A DNA stretch of 64,000 bases from Sphaerotilus sp. (lineage in GTDB: Bacteria; Pseudomonadota; Gammaproteobacteria; Burkholderiales; Burkholderiaceae_C), in NCBI RefSeq assembly GCF_013299175.1, contig NZ_JAAFKF010000003.1, forward strand, positions 1 through 64,000, read 5' to 3'. The notes beneath the pieces are model-generated. The model had not been told where the DNA came from. It did not search any database and worked only from the letters and a program-made list of their open reading frames with translations. Each line of letters starts with the position of its first letter. The stretch's first letter is position 1. Positions 51,738 to 60,780 of the stretch are shown here, piece after piece. Made by a program: the position numbers and the translations under genes.

Positions 51738-53009
51738 GGGATACAACCCGCGTTCCTGCCGCGCCATCAGGATGCGCTCGCAGGCCACGGCGAAGGTGGC
51801 GGTGCGCAGCGTGATGCGGTGCCGGTCGGCCATGTCCCAGATCTTGCGCAGGGCCTCGACCATGATCTTGTCGAGCCGCACGTTGATTTCGTCCTCGGTC
51901 CAGAAGAACGACGAGAAGTCCTGCACCCACTCGAAGTAGGACACCGTCACGCCGCCCGCGTTGCAGATCACGTCCGGCACGACCAGGATGCCGCGATCGG
52001 TCAGCACGTCGTCGGCATCGAACATCGTCGGGCCGTTGGCGCCTTCGAGCACCAGCTTCGCCTTCAGGCGGTTGGCGCGGGCGACGGTGATCTGGCCTTC
52101 AAGTGCCGCGGGGATCAGGATGTCGCAGTCGGTGTCCCAGAAGGCTTCGTCGTCGATCCGCTCGGCGCCGGTGAATGCGCCCACGCCGCCATCGCGCCGC
52201 ACGACCGCCATCAGATCGGCCATGTCCATGCCGCCCGCGTTGGCGATGGTGCCGGTGTGGTCCTGCACGGCGACGACCTTGGCGCCTGCGCTGGTGAAGA
52301 GTTCCGCCGCGGCCGAGCCGACGTTGCCGAAGCCCTGCACCGCGATGCGTGCGCCGTCCAGGTTCAGGCCGATGCGCCGCGCCGCCTCCCGGCCGGTGAC
52401 GAACACGCCGCGCCCGGTCGCCTTGACCCGCCCCAGCGAGCCGCCGAGGTGGATCGGTTTGCCGGTGACGACACCGCTCGCCGTGGCGCCGATGTTCATC
52501 GAGTAGGTATCCATCATCCAGGCCATGATCTGCGGGTTGGTGCCCACGTCGGGGGCCGGGATGTCCTGCTGCGGGCCGATGATGAAGCCGATCTCGCTGG
52601 TGTAGCGGCGTGTCAGGCGCTCCAGCTCCTTGGGCGAGAGCTGCCGGGGATCGACGCGGATGCCGCCCTTGGCGCCGCCATACGGCAGGTTGACCGCCGC
52701 GTTCTTGACCGTCATCCACGCCGACAGGGCCATCACCTCCTCCAGCGTCACATCCGGGTGGTAGCGCACGCCGCCCTTGCCGGGGCCGCGGCTGAGGTTG
52801 TGCTGCACGCGGTAGCCCTCGAAGTGGCGCACCGAGCCATCGTCCATCTCGATCGGCACATCGACGATCAGCGCCCGCTTGGGGTGCTTGAGCGTTTCCG
52901 ACCAGCGGGCGAGCGGCCCGAGGTAGGGCAGGACGCGGTCAACCTGCAGCAGGTAGGTGCCCCAGGCGCTGTGGGCCGAAGGGGTGATGTAGGACAGCGG
53001 TGCATGCAT
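51735..53009 (-). CDS. gdhA: Glu/Leu/Phe/Val dehydrogenase, probably glutamate dehydrogenase
   Basis: A 424-residue NAD(P)-dependent enzyme. Substrate-domain motifs are [23 protein letters not shown], with the substrate lysine in [23 protein letters not shown]; the Rossmann domain has [18 protein letters not shown]. The ending [15 protein letters not shown] is typical of the hexameric bacterial form. It links glutamate to 2-oxoglutarate. ATG 53009 removes an unconserved 23-residue extension. Located near proline-metabolism genes (proC, putA). Confidence 0.93.
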   Translation of the reverse strand: MHAPLSYITPSAHSAWGTYLLQVDRVLPYLGPLARWSETLKHPKRALIVDVPIEMDDGSVRHFEGYRVQHNLSRGPGKGGVRYHPDVTLEEVMALSAWMTVKNAAVNLPYGGAKGGIRVDPRQLSPKELERLTRRYTSEIGFIIGPQQDIPAPDVGTNPQIMAWMMDTYSMNIGATASGVVTGKPIHLGGSLGRVKATGRGVFVTGREAARRIGLNLDGARIAVQGFGNVGSAAAELFTSAGAKVVAVQDHTGTIANAGGMDMADLMAVVRRDGGVGAFTGAERIDDEAFWDTDCDILIPAALEGQITVARANRLKAKLVLEGANGPTMFDADDVLTDRGILVVPDVICNAGGVTVSYFEWVQDFSSFFWTEDEINVRLDKIMVEALRKIWDMADRHRITLRTATFAVACERILMARQERGLYP

Positions 53010-53111
53010 GTCGGGGACTCTGAGGTGGTGGTGGCACCACTGTAGGCAGGCCCGTTCAGGCACGCTCGCCGCATCCATGCAGGATGTGCATGGATGGACA
53101 GCCCGGTCGCT

Positions 53112-53945
53112 TCAGCCGCCGAATTCGTCACCCAGTTCACGCGCCCGCGTCTGGGCGGCCTGCAGCGCGGTGATGAAGCTGTCTTGCATCCCGGCGCTGT
53201 TCATCGCGGTCAGCGCGGCGTAGGTCGTGCCGCCTTTCGACGTGACGCGCTCGCGCAGCGTGGCGGGGGAGTCGTCGGAGCGGCGGGCGAGTTCGGTGGC
53301 GCCGCTGAAGGTGGCGAGCGCGAGTTGCTTGCCTTGCTCTGCGGTGAGGCCCATGCGCTCGGCGGCGGCCACCATCGCCTCGATGAAATAGAACACGTAG
53401 GCCGGGCCGGAGCCGGACAGCGCGGTCACGGCGTCCAGATCGACCTCGCGCTCGACCCACACCACATCGCCCGTCGGGGCCAGCAGCGCCTCGACCTGCG
53501 TGCGCTCGGCGGCGGTGACGGCGGGGCGGGCGTAGAGGCCCGAGATGCCCTGGCCGATCAGCGCGGGCGTGTTGGGCATGGAACGGACCACGCGGTCGGA
53601 GCCGGTGGCGCGGGCGATGGCGTCGCTGCGGATGCCGGCCATGACCGACAGGTGCAGCGCGCCGCCGACGTGGGCGGAGCAGGGTGCGGCGGCTTCGCTG
53701 AAGCTCTGCGGCTTGACGGCCCAGACGACGGCGTCGGCTTCGGCCAGCGTCGCGTCCGCGGCGGCGAGGGTGCGGACGCCGAAGTCGCGCGCCAGACGGG
53801 CGCGCTGGTCGGCGTTCGGGTCGAGGACGATGAGGTTGGCGCCGGGGGTGCCGCTGCGGACCAGGCCGCCGATGATGGCGGTGGCCATGTTGCCGCCGCC
53901 GATGAAGGCGAGGGTGGGGTGGGTGGGGGGCGTGGGGTGTGTCAT
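53112..53945 (-). CDS. proC: Pyrroline-5-carboxylate reductase
   Basis: A 277-residue enzyme for the last step of proline synthesis. NAD(P) motif LAFIGGGNMATAIIGGLV at ~12-29, then VVWAVKPQ, RSMPNTPALIGQGISGL, and the C-terminal TALSGSGPAYVFYFIEAM and LRERVTSKGGTTYAALTAM blocks. Standard length. No operon partner adjacent; YggS, often its neighbour, is elsewhere in this window. Confidence 0.96.
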   Translation of the reverse strand: MTHPTPPTHPTLAFIGGGNMATAIIGGLVRSGTPGANLIVLDPNADQRARLARDFGVRTLAAADATLAEADAVVWAVKPQSFSEAAAPCSAHVGGALHLSVMAGIRSDAIARATGSDRVVRSMPNTPALIGQGISGLYARPAVTAAERTQVEALLAPTGDVVWVEREVDLDAVTALSGSGPAYVFYFIEAMVAAAERMGLTAEQGKQLALATFSGATELARRSDDSPATLRERVTSKGGTTYAALTAMNSAGMQDSFITALQAAQTRARELGDEFGG

Positions 53946-53971
53946 CGAACCAGTTTACCGAGCTGCTTCGG

Positions 53972-54001
53972 CTGAACGCACCTGAACGCACCTGAACGCA
54001 C
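53972..54001. repeat. 10-base tandem repeat, three copies
   Basis: CTGAACGCAC three times in perfect tandem, upstream of proC (start 53945) and before the vapB promoter region. Copy number could vary by slippage and shift promoter spacing; no known element. Confidence 0.8.
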
Positions 54002-54081
54002 CACTTGCATCGCCGATGTCATTGGTATATCTTTTTGCCACCTATTTTTAGTGCTTGCACTCAACATTCCGGAGCCTCCGC

Positions 54082-54333
54082 ATGGACACTGCCAAACTCT
54101 TCTGGTCCGGCCGCTCGCAGGCTGTCCGGTTGCCCAAGGATTTCCGCATCGAGGGCACCGAGGTTCGCATCCGCCGTCACGGTGTCGCTTTGATCCTGGA
54201 GCCGATGACCACCGACTGGGCTTGGCTGGACGCGCTGGCGCAGGCCGGCCCGCTGGACGCGGATGCTATTCAGGCCATCGATGCCCAGCGGCTGGCGCAG
54301 GACCGTCCCGAACTGGATGCACTGTTCGACTGA
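54082..54333 (+). CDS. vapB: VapB-type antitoxin
   Basis: An 83-residue antitoxin. Its N-terminus TAKLFWSGRSQAVRLPKDFRIEGTEVRIRRHG is a swapped-hairpin (AbrB-type) DNA-binding domain; the C-terminal acidic helix (residues ~45-83) wraps the toxin. An AT-rich stretch (54022-54052) before it likely holds the autorepressed promoter, and GGAGCC is a ribosome site. The stop overlaps the toxin start (TGATG). Confidence 0.93.
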   Translation: MDTAKLFWSGRSQAVRLPKDFRIEGTEVRIRRHGVALILEPMTTDWAWLDALAQAGPLDADAIQAIDAQRLAQDRPELDALFD

Positions 54334-54752
54334 TGCGCTACCTGCTCGACACCAACGCGGTCATCGCCGTGCTCAACACGCCGGGCGGCCCAGTATCACG
54401 CCGGCTCCACGCCCAGGCGCCGGCGGACGTGGTGGTGAGCGCCATCGTCCTGCACGAGCTGTACTTCGGCGCCTTCAAGAGCCAGCGGCGCGAGCGCAAT
54501 CTGGCAGTGGTGGATGCGCTCTGCTTCGAGGTGCTGACCCTGGACACGGAGGATGCGCGCCACGCCGGTGACATCCGCGCGTGGCTGGCAGCACAGGGGA
54601 CGCCGATCGGCGCCTACGACATCCTCATCGCCGGGCAGGCGCGGGCGCGCGGGCTGACGTTGGTGACGCGCAATCTGCGTGAGTTCGAGCGGGTGCCGGG
54701 GTTGCGCACCGAGAACTGGCACCAGGATCAGGACGCCGACGAGGTCAGTTGA
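54333..54752 (+). CDS. vapC: VapC-type PIN-domain toxin ribonuclease
   Basis: A 139-residue PIN nuclease cleaving tRNA or rRNA. Acidic active-site residues are Asp6 in YLLDTNAVI, Glu42 in LHELYFGA and Asp95 in GAYDILIAG, with the later TRNLREF segment. ATG 54333 shares its A with the antitoxin stop. Its final 8 bases overlap the convergent putA gene. Confidence 0.94.
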   Translation: MRYLLDTNAVIAVLNTPGGPVSRRLHAQAPADVVVSAIVLHELYFGAFKSQRRERNLAVVDALCFEVLTLDTEDARHAGDIRAWLAAQGTPIGAYDILIAGQARARGLTLVTRNLREFERVPGLRTENWHQDQDADEVS

Positions 54753-57700
54753 GGCCGCCCGCCAGCAACGTCGCGTTTCCCCCCGCCGCCGCCGTGTTGA
54801 CCGTCACCGTCTGCTCCCCGCAGAACCGATACAGGTAGTGCGGCCCCCCCGCCTTCGGCCCCGTTCCGGACAAACCTTCCCCGCCAAACGGCTGCACGCC
54901 CACCACCGCCCCGACCATGTTGCGGTTCACATAGACATTGCCGACCCGCGCCCGCTCGGCGATCCGCATGGCCCGGTCGTCGATGCGCGTGTGGACCCCC
55001 AGCGTCAGGCCGTAGCCCAGCGCGTTGACCTCGTCCACCAGCGCATCCACCGCGCCGCGCCAGCGCACGACGTGCAGCACCGGCCCGAACAGCTCTTCGC
55101 GCATCTCGCCGATCGACTTCAGCTCGAACGCGACCGGCGCGATGTGCGTGCCGGCCAGCCGCTCGGGCAGTGGCGTGCGGGCGATCAGACGGGCCTCGCG
55201 TTCCAGCCGGGCGATGTTCCGGGTGAGACCTGCGTGCGCCTCGGCGTCGATCACCGGGCCGACATCGACCGCCCAGCTCTGCGCCGTGTCCGCTGCATTC
55301 GCCGGATCGCCGCAGACCAGCTCGGCCATCGCCCCCGCCACCATCTCCAGCACCTTGTCCGCCACGCTGTCATGCACGCACAGCAGCCGCAGCGCCGAAC
55401 ACCGCTGACCGGCCGACCGAAACGCGCTCTGCACGACAGCGTCCACCACCTGCTCTGGCAGCGCACTGGAGTCCACCAGCATCGCGTTCAGCCCGCCCGT
55501 TTCGGCGATCAGCGGCACGATCGGGCCGTCGCTCTGTGCCAGCGTGCGGTTGATTGCCTTGGCCACCTGCGTCGAGCCGGTGAAGCACACGCCCGCACAA
55601 CGCCGATGCGCCACCAGCGCCGCGCCCACCGTCTCGCCAGGGCCGCAGACCAGCGTCAGCGCCGTGCGTGGCAAACCAGCGTCGTGCAGCAACTCGACAA
55701 ACCGCCGGGCAACCCGTGGCGTCTGCTCGGCGGGTTTGGCGGCCACCGTGTTGCCGGCGACCAGCGCGGCGACCACCTGCCCCGCGAAGATCGCCAGCGG
55801 GAAGTTCCACGGGCTGATGCAGACGAAGACGCCGCGGCCGTGCAGCCGCAGCTCGTTGCGCTCGCCGGTCGGGCCGGGCAGCGTCTGCGGCGCGAGCCGG
55901 GCGGCGGCCTGCTCCGCGTAGTAGCGGCAGAAATCCACTGCCTCGCGGACCTCGGCCACGGCGTCGCCCAGCGTCTTGCCGCCTTCCTGGGCGAGCAGGC
56001 CGGCGAATTCGCTCGTCCGCCGCTCCAGCGCATCCCCAGCGCGTAGCAGGACGGCGCAGCGTTCGGCCAGCGGCGTCGCGTTCCAGCCGCGTTGGGCGGC
56101 GTGCAGCGCGTTCATCGCGGCAGCGGCGCCTTCAACGCTCGTGTCGTTCGGCGCTGCGGGCATCGGCACGGCCAGCGCCGCCAGCAGCGGCAGCCGCTCC
56201 CGCTCGGCCGCCAGATCGACGCCTTTCGAATTCGCCCGCGCCGCGCCGAACAGTTGCAGCGGCATCGGCAGCACCGAGCGCGACGGCGCCCGCAGCGGCG
56301 AGGCCAGCAGCATCTGCGGCGTCACGGCCTCGTCGGCAAGCTGATGCACGAACGACGAATTCGCCCCGTTCTCCAGCAGCCGCCGCACGAGGTAGGCCAG
56401 CAGGTCGCGGTGTTCACCCACCGGTGCATAGATGCGCAGCGGCGGCGCGTCCGGGCGCCGCATCACCTCGCGGTAGATGCCTTCGCCCATGCCGTGCAGG
56501 CGCTGCAGCTCGAACGGCGTGCCGTGCGGATGAGCAGCCTTGGCCATTTCCAGGATCGCGGCGATGGTGCTGGCGTTGTGGGTGGCGAACTGCGGGTAGA
56601 CCTCGGGCGCGGCCAGCAGGCGTTGCGCACAGGCGAGGTAGCTGAGGTCGGTGTGGCGCTTGTCGGTCCAGACCGGGTAGCCGGTGAGACCGAGTTCCTG
56701 CGCCCGCTTGATCTCGCCGTCCCAGTACGCGCCCTTGACCAGCCGCACCATGAAGCGCAGGCCGTGGCGGCGGGCGATGGAGGTCACTTCGTCGATCACC
56801 TCGGGGGCGCGGGTCTGGTACGCCTGCACCGCCAGGCCGAGCCCTTGCCACTGCGGGAAGGTGGCCGCGACATGCGCCGCCAGCAGATCGAGCACGACCA
56901 GCGACAGCTCCAGCCGCTCGGATTCCTCGGCGTCGATGGTGAGGTTGATGTTGGCTTCGGCTGCGGCGTTCACGAGGTCGAGCAGCCGCGGCATCAGCCG
57001 CCCGATCACGGTGGCGAACTGCGCCGGCTCGTAGCGGGCGTCCAGCGCCGAGAGCTTGATCGAGATGCCGTCGCCGTCCTCCGGCCGCGCCGGGCGACCC
57101 TTGCTGGCGATGGCGCGGATGGCGTCGGCGTAAGCGCGGCCGTAGTGCAGCGCGTCGGCGTCGGTGCGTGCGCCTTCGCCGAGCATGTCGAAGCTGTGGC
57201 GGATCAGCGCAGCACCAGGCTGATTGGCGCGGCGGTTGGCGTCGGCGCGGGTCAGTGCTTCGCCGATCGACTGGCCGAGCACGAACTGCCGCCCGAGCAA
57301 CTGGATCGCCCGCACCGTCGCGGCCACCACCGTCTTCGCGCCCAGCCGCTGCAGCAGACCACCACCGTGTGCGTTCTCGCCATCCTCGGGCAGCAGCTTC
57401 TTGGACAGGTGAATCGCCTGCGACGCCAGCCCGGACAGCACCGGGTGGGCCTGCCCATGCCCATGCCCGGATGCATCCGCAGCGTGGCCCGAGAAATCAG
57501 CGCGACCAAGCTGGTCGGCGGTCAGCGCGAGCGCCGTCTCGGTGTCCGGCACGCGCAGCAGCGCCTCGGCCAGCCGCATCAGCGCCAGTCCTTCCGCGCT
57601 GGAGATCGGGTACTCGCGCAGCAGCGACTCCATCGCCCAGAACGGCGCGGGCTGGCGGCGCACGGCGTCCACCCACGGCGTGCCGGTGGCGATCACGGCG

Positions 57701-57816
57701 GACCAGTCCACCCGGCCCTGCAACTCGCCCAGCAGGCGGGTGACCTGTGCGGTTTCGTCGCGCACGGGGGCGGGCAGGCGGTCGGAAAATGGGGCAGCAG
57801 AAGTGGGCGTCATCAT
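54745..57816 (-). CDS. putA: Bifunctional proline dehydrogenase / P5C dehydrogenase PutA
   Basis: A 1023-residue bifunctional enzyme oxidising proline to glutamate. The FAD proline dehydrogenase half contains GISIKLSALDARYEPAQFA, FMVRLVKGAYWDGEIKRAQ and the YAPVGEHRDLLAYLVRRLLENGANSSFV block (~260-460). The aldehyde dehydrogenase half has FPLAIFAGQVVAAL, the catalytic Glu in AETGGLNAMLVD and catalytic Cys in SAGQRCSALRLL (~800). It lacks the N-terminal ribbon-helix-helix repressor domain of E. coli PutA, so control by the divergent Lrp-type regulator is expected. ATG 57816 is chosen. Confidence 0.95.
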   Translation of the reverse strand: MMTPTSAAPFSDRLPAPVRDETAQVTRLLGELQGRVDWSAVIATGTPWVDAVRRQPAPFWAMESLLREYPISSAEGLALMRLAEALLRVPDTETALALTADQLGRADFSGHAADASGHGHGQAHPVLSGLASQAIHLSKKLLPEDGENAHGGGLLQRLGAKTVVAATVRAIQLLGRQFVLGQSIGEALTRADANRRANQPGAALIRHSFDMLGEGARTDADALHYGRAYADAIRAIASKGRPARPEDGDGISIKLSALDARYEPAQFATVIGRLMPRLLDLVNAAAEANINLTIDAEESERLELSLVVLDLLAAHVAATFPQWQGLGLAVQAYQTRAPEVIDEVTSIARRHGLRFMVRLVKGAYWDGEIKRAQELGLTGYPVWTDKRHTDLSYLACAQRLLAAPEVYPQFATHNASTIAAILEMAKAAHPHGTPFELQRLHGMGEGIYREVMRRPDAPPLRIYAPVGEHRDLLAYLVRRLLENGANSSFVHQLADEAVTPQMLLASPLRAPSRSVLPMPLQLFGAARANSKGVDLAAERERLPLLAALAVPMPAAPNDTSVEGAAAAMNALHAAQRGWNATPLAERCAVLLRAGDALERRTSEFAGLLAQEGGKTLGDAVAEVREAVDFCRYYAEQAAARLAPQTLPGPTGERNELRLHGRGVFVCISPWNFPLAIFAGQVVAALVAGNTVAAKPAEQTPRVARRFVELLHDAGLPRTALTLVCGPGETVGAALVAHRRCAGVCFTGSTQVAKAINRTLAQSDGPIVPLIAETGGLNAMLVDSSALPEQVVDAVVQSAFRSAGQRCSALRLLCVHDSVADKVLEMVAGAMAELVCGDPANAADTAQSWAVDVGPVIDAEAHAGLTRNIARLEREARLIARTPLPERLAGTHIAPVAFELKSIGEMREELFGPVLHVVRWRGAVDALVDEVNALGYGLTLGVHTRIDDRAMRIAERARVGNVYVNRNMVGAVVGVQPFGGEGLSGTGPKAGGPHYLYRFCGEQTVTVNTAAAGGNATLLAGGLN

Positions 57817-57881
57817 GGTGAAGGTCTCGGCGTGGTGTGGCGCAGACCTCCAGCTTAGGCGCCATGCAGATGAATAACTCA

Positions 57882-57906
57882 CCAATCAAAAATCCATCGA
57901 TTGGAT
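57882..57906. promoter_or_regulatory. Palindromic site between putA and its Lrp-type regulator
   Basis: ATCCA-TCGAT-TGGAT (57892-57906) is a perfect 15-base inverted repeat, and an outer pair CCAATC (57882-57887) / GATTGG (57899-57904) overlaps it. Size and symmetry fit an Lrp/AsnC-family site in the 101-base gap between putA and the regulator gene (start 57918). Confidence 0.6.
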
Positions 57907-57917
57907 AATGTCCAGCC

Positions 57918-58391
57918 ATGAGCACCGACATCGACAAGATTGACAAGATCGACCGCCGCATCCTCGCGTTGCTCCAGGCGGATGGGCGCCTGTCCAACCT
58001 GAAGCTGGCCGAGGCGGTGCATCTCTCGCCCACGGCGGTGCTGGAGCGCGTGCGCCGCCTCACCCGCGATGGCTACATCCTCGGCTACGAGGCGCGGCTC
58101 GATCCGGCCAAGCTCGGCGCGGGGCTGATGGTGTTCGTCGAGGTGCTGCTCGACCGCACGGTGCAGGACGTGATGGACACCTTCCGGGCGTCGGTGCAGG
58201 TGCGGCCCGAGATCCTGGAGTGCCACCTCGTTGCGGGGGGCTTCGATTACCTGCTCAAGACCCGCGTGGCCGACATGGCGGCGTACCGCGAGTTCATCGG
58301 CTCGGTGATCTGGACGCTGCCCGGCGTGCGGGAGACGCGGACGTATGTGGTGATGGAAGAGGTGAAGAACACGGCGGCGATCGCGGTGTGA
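57918..58391 (+). CDS. putR: Lrp/AsnC-family transcriptional regulator, probable PutR
   Basis: A 157-residue regulator. The HTH is DRRILALLQADGRLSNLKLAEAVHLSPTAVLERVRRL (~12-48), followed by the RAM/AsnC ligand domain with LDPAKLGAGLMVFVEVLLDRT and ECHLVAGGFDYLLKTRVADMAAYREF. It is divergent from putA, the classic layout in which proline-bound regulator activates putA. The DKIDKID repeat at the start is unusual but short. Confidence 0.92.
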   Translation: MSTDIDKIDKIDRRILALLQADGRLSNLKLAEAVHLSPTAVLERVRRLTRDGYILGYEARLDPAKLGAGLMVFVEVLLDRTVQDVMDTFRASVQVRPEILECHLVAGGFDYLLKTRVADMAAYREFIGSVIWTLPGVRETRTYVVMEEVKNTAAIAV

Positions 58392-58415
58392 TCGATCTGG
58401 CGTGACTGCGCCGGT

Positions 58416-59588
58416 TCAGGCCGTGTCCCGTCCTCGGCGCGTCACCATCGTGTCCAGCAGTGCCTCCAGCCGCTCCGCCGACCAGCCCTCGCGCAACGCT
58501 CGCCGCGTCACCGCCTGCGGACTCTCCGGTGCCAGCCCACCCAGCGGTGGATCAAGATCCAGGTCGGTCGGAAAGGCATAGCCCTCGGCGCAGGCGGCCA
58601 GGGCGCGGTCAGCCTCGTCTTCCGACAACGTGCCGTCGGCGCGCATCGCCAGCAGCGCGGGGTAGAGCTGCCGCGTCATCCGGTCGCGGTTGACGGTTTC
58701 CATGGCCCGCCCGAAGGCCGACGAGACCTGCAGCAGGTTCGCCATGCGCTGGATGTCACTGGACCGGTTGGTGCCGGCGGCGTGCAGCAGCGCCGGGTTG
58801 AAGAACACCGCGTCGCCCTTTTCCAGCGGCAGTTGCACGCGGTGCTGCTCGAAGTGGGCGCGGAAATCCTCGCGGTCGGCAACGAGGTAGCCGTGGCGGT
58901 ACTTCTGCGAGTGCGGCAGGTACAGCGTCGGCCCGCTCTCCAGCGGCATGTCCACATGGGCGACCGCCCCTTGCAGCGTCAGCATCGGCGAGAGGCGGTG
59001 GACGTGCGCGGGGTAACGCTCGGCCTGCGCGGCGGTGCAGAAACCGAGGTGGTAGTCGCGGTGCGGGGTCTGCGCGGCACCGCCGGGGCGGACGTTGTTG
59101 ACCTGCGCGGTGATCTGGTAGGCCGGGCCGAGCCACGCCTCGCTGGACAGCGCCACCATGTCGTTGGCGTAGTAGCGGGCGAACAGCGCCGGGTCGGCCA
59201 GACAGAGTTTCTCCAGTGCATTCCACACCCGGTCGTTGGCACCGGCCTGGGCGAAGTGGTCGCCGACCGCACCCCGCAGCCGCTCCCGTTCGATGATCTG
59301 CTGGAAGCGGGCCGTGACGGCATCGATCACCCCCGCATCTGCAAAAGCGCCCTGCAGCACGACGATGCCCGCGCCGTGTTCCCAGACCTGCGCCCACTCG
59401 GCCATGAGGGTCTGCCGGAAATCCGGGGCCGCTGCATCCGACAGCCGCACACGCAGCGCGTCGCAGTCGTACACCGGCACATCGTCCTGCAGGTGCGTGG
59501 CGAGTGGGCAATTGGCCGGATCGGTGCGCTGGGTCAGTACACGCAGCAGGTCGTCGAGGTGCGCGTCGGTGGCGCGGAGCAGGGCCAT
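58416..59588 (-). CDS. Phytanoyl-CoA dioxygenase (PhyH) family protein
   Basis: A 390-residue Fe(II)/2-oxoglutarate oxygenase-like protein. Metal ligands are His and Asp in TPHRDYHLGF and the distal His in NPALLHAAGTNRSSDIQRMANLL, with the Arg that binds 2-oxoglutarate. It is divergent from a LacI regulator, so it is probably induced by a sugar-like or small metabolite ligand. The substrate is unknown; relatives hydroxylate lipids, ectoine or natural products. Confidence 0.85.
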   Translation of the reverse strand: MALLRATDAHLDDLLRVLTQRTDPANCPLATHLQDDVPVYDCDALRVRLSDAAAPDFRQTLMAEWAQVWEHGAGIVVLQGAFADAGVIDAVTARFQQIIERERLRGAVGDHFAQAGANDRVWNALEKLCLADPALFARYYANDMVALSSEAWLGPAYQITAQVNNVRPGGAAQTPHRDYHLGFCTAAQAERYPAHVHRLSPMLTLQGAVAHVDMPLESGPTLYLPHSQKYRHGYLVADREDFRAHFEQHRVQLPLEKGDAVFFNPALLHAAGTNRSSDIQRMANLLQVSSAFGRAMETVNRDRMTRQLYPALLAMRADGTLSEDEADRALAACAEGYAFPTDLDLDPPLGGLAPESPQAVTRRALREGWSAERLEALLDTMVTRRGRDTA

Positions 59589-59636
59589 GGTGTTTCCTGT
59601 CGGGGTGGGTCGGTGAACCTGACCAGTCTAGGAAGG

Positions 59637-59679
59637 ACACCGGTGCGCGGTGTGCCCGAAACACCTCAAGAACACCTCA
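59637..59679. promoter_or_regulatory. Candidate LacI-type operator elements
   Basis: Between the divergent dioxygenase and LacI genes: inverted repeat ACACCG-GTGCG-CGGTGT (59637-59653), and direct repeats ACACCTCA at 59661-59668 and 59672-59679, 11 bases apart. The gap is only 124 bases, so the LacI-type protein probably binds here. Confidence 0.5.
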
Positions 59680-59712
59680 GCCGCTGCATCTCGGCGACTA
59701 TCCTCACCGGCC

Positions 59713-60780
59713 ATGACCAAGGCATTTTCGATGAAGGAAATCGCGTGGCAGGCCGGGATCGGCCTGGCCTCGGTGGACCGCGTCCTGCACGACCGACCGG
59801 GGGTGAGTCCGGCGATGCGGCGGCGCGTGGCGCAGGCGTGCCTGGAACTGGAGCGCCAGCACCAGCAGGTGGGCTTGAAGGGTCGGCGCTTCCTGATCGA
59901 CCTGGTGATGGAGGCCCCGTCGCGCTTCTCCCGGATGGTGCGCGACACGCTGGCGGTGGCGGTGCAGCGGGTGTCGCCAGTGGTGTTCCGCGTCCGCGAG
60001 CATCTGGCCGAGACGATGGCGCTGCCCGAGCTGATCGCGGTGCTCGACACGATCGGTCGGCGCGGCAGCCAGGGCGTGCTGCTGAAGGCGCCCGATGTGC
60101 CCGCCGTGACCGAGGCGGTGGCGCGGCTGCAGGCGCGGGGCATTCCGGTGGTGACACTCGTGACCGATCTGCGCGAGGCGCCGCGGCGGGCGTATGTCGG
60201 GCTGGACAACCACCGCGCCGGCCAGACGGCGGCCTACCTGACGGACCAGTGGCTCGGGCCGTCGGCGCTGGAGGATGTGCCGACCGACGTGCTGGTCTCG
60301 TCCAGCGGCCCGCATTTCCAGGGCGAGGGGGAGCGCATCGCCGCTTTCATTCAGGCGCTGGGCTGCTCCCGCCCCGCCAGCCGCGCCCACGTCATGGACA
60401 CCGGGCACGGGCTGCACGCGCCGACGCGGGAAGCGGTCGGTCAACTGCTGGCGTGCTGCCCGACCATCACGGCGGTGTACTCGGTCGGCGGGGCCAACGC
60501 GGCGATCCTGGCGGCGTTCGAGGCGGCGGGTCGCCCCTGCCGGGTGTTCATCGGCCATGACCTGGACGACGACAACCTGGCGCTGTTGCGGGCGAGGCGC
60601 CTGTCGGCCGTGCTGCACCATGACCTGCACCACGACCTGCACTTGGCCTGCTTGCTGCTGATGCAGGCCCACTGCGTTGCGCACACCTTGTCGATGCCGA
60701 CACGCTCGAACGTCGAAGTGATCACGCCGTTCAACGTGCCGGCCCATCGACCGCCTGGGGTGGGCTTCAATCCACCTTGA
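59713..60780 (+). CDS. LacI-family transcriptional regulator
   Basis: A 355-residue repressor. HTH with hinge: FSMKEIAWQAGIGLASVDRVLHDRPGVSPAMRRRV at ~5-38. The periplasmic-binding-like domain (residues ~60-345) resembles the LacI subgroup with ribose/rhizopine-type fold (YVGLDNHRAGQTAAYLTDQWL, YSVGGANAAILAAFEAAG, VFIGHDLDDDNLALL). It is divergent from the PhyH gene. The ligand is unknown. Confidence 0.92.
   Translation: MTKAFSMKEIAWQAGIGLASVDRVLHDRPGVSPAMRRRVAQACLELERQHQQVGLKGRRFLIDLVMEAPSRFSRMVRDTLAVAVQRVSPVVFRVREHLAETMALPELIAVLDTIGRRGSQGVLLKAPDVPAVTEAVARLQARGIPVVTLVTDLREAPRRAYVGLDNHRAGQTAAYLTDQWLGPSALEDVPTDVLVSSSGPHFQGEGERIAAFIQALGCSRPASRAHVMDTGHGLHAPTREAVGQLLACCPTITAVYSVGGANAAILAAFEAAGRPCRVFIGHDLDDDNLALLRARRLSAVLHHDLHHDLHLACLLLMQAHCVAHTLSMPTRSNVEVITPFNVPAHRPPGVGFNPP

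Noticed and set aside
60605-60660. His-rich stretch (HHDLHHDLHLAC) near the end of the LacI protein, possible metal site
   Set aside because: Similar VLHHDL patterns are normal in this LacI subgroup; the repeat alone is not enough to claim metal sensing.
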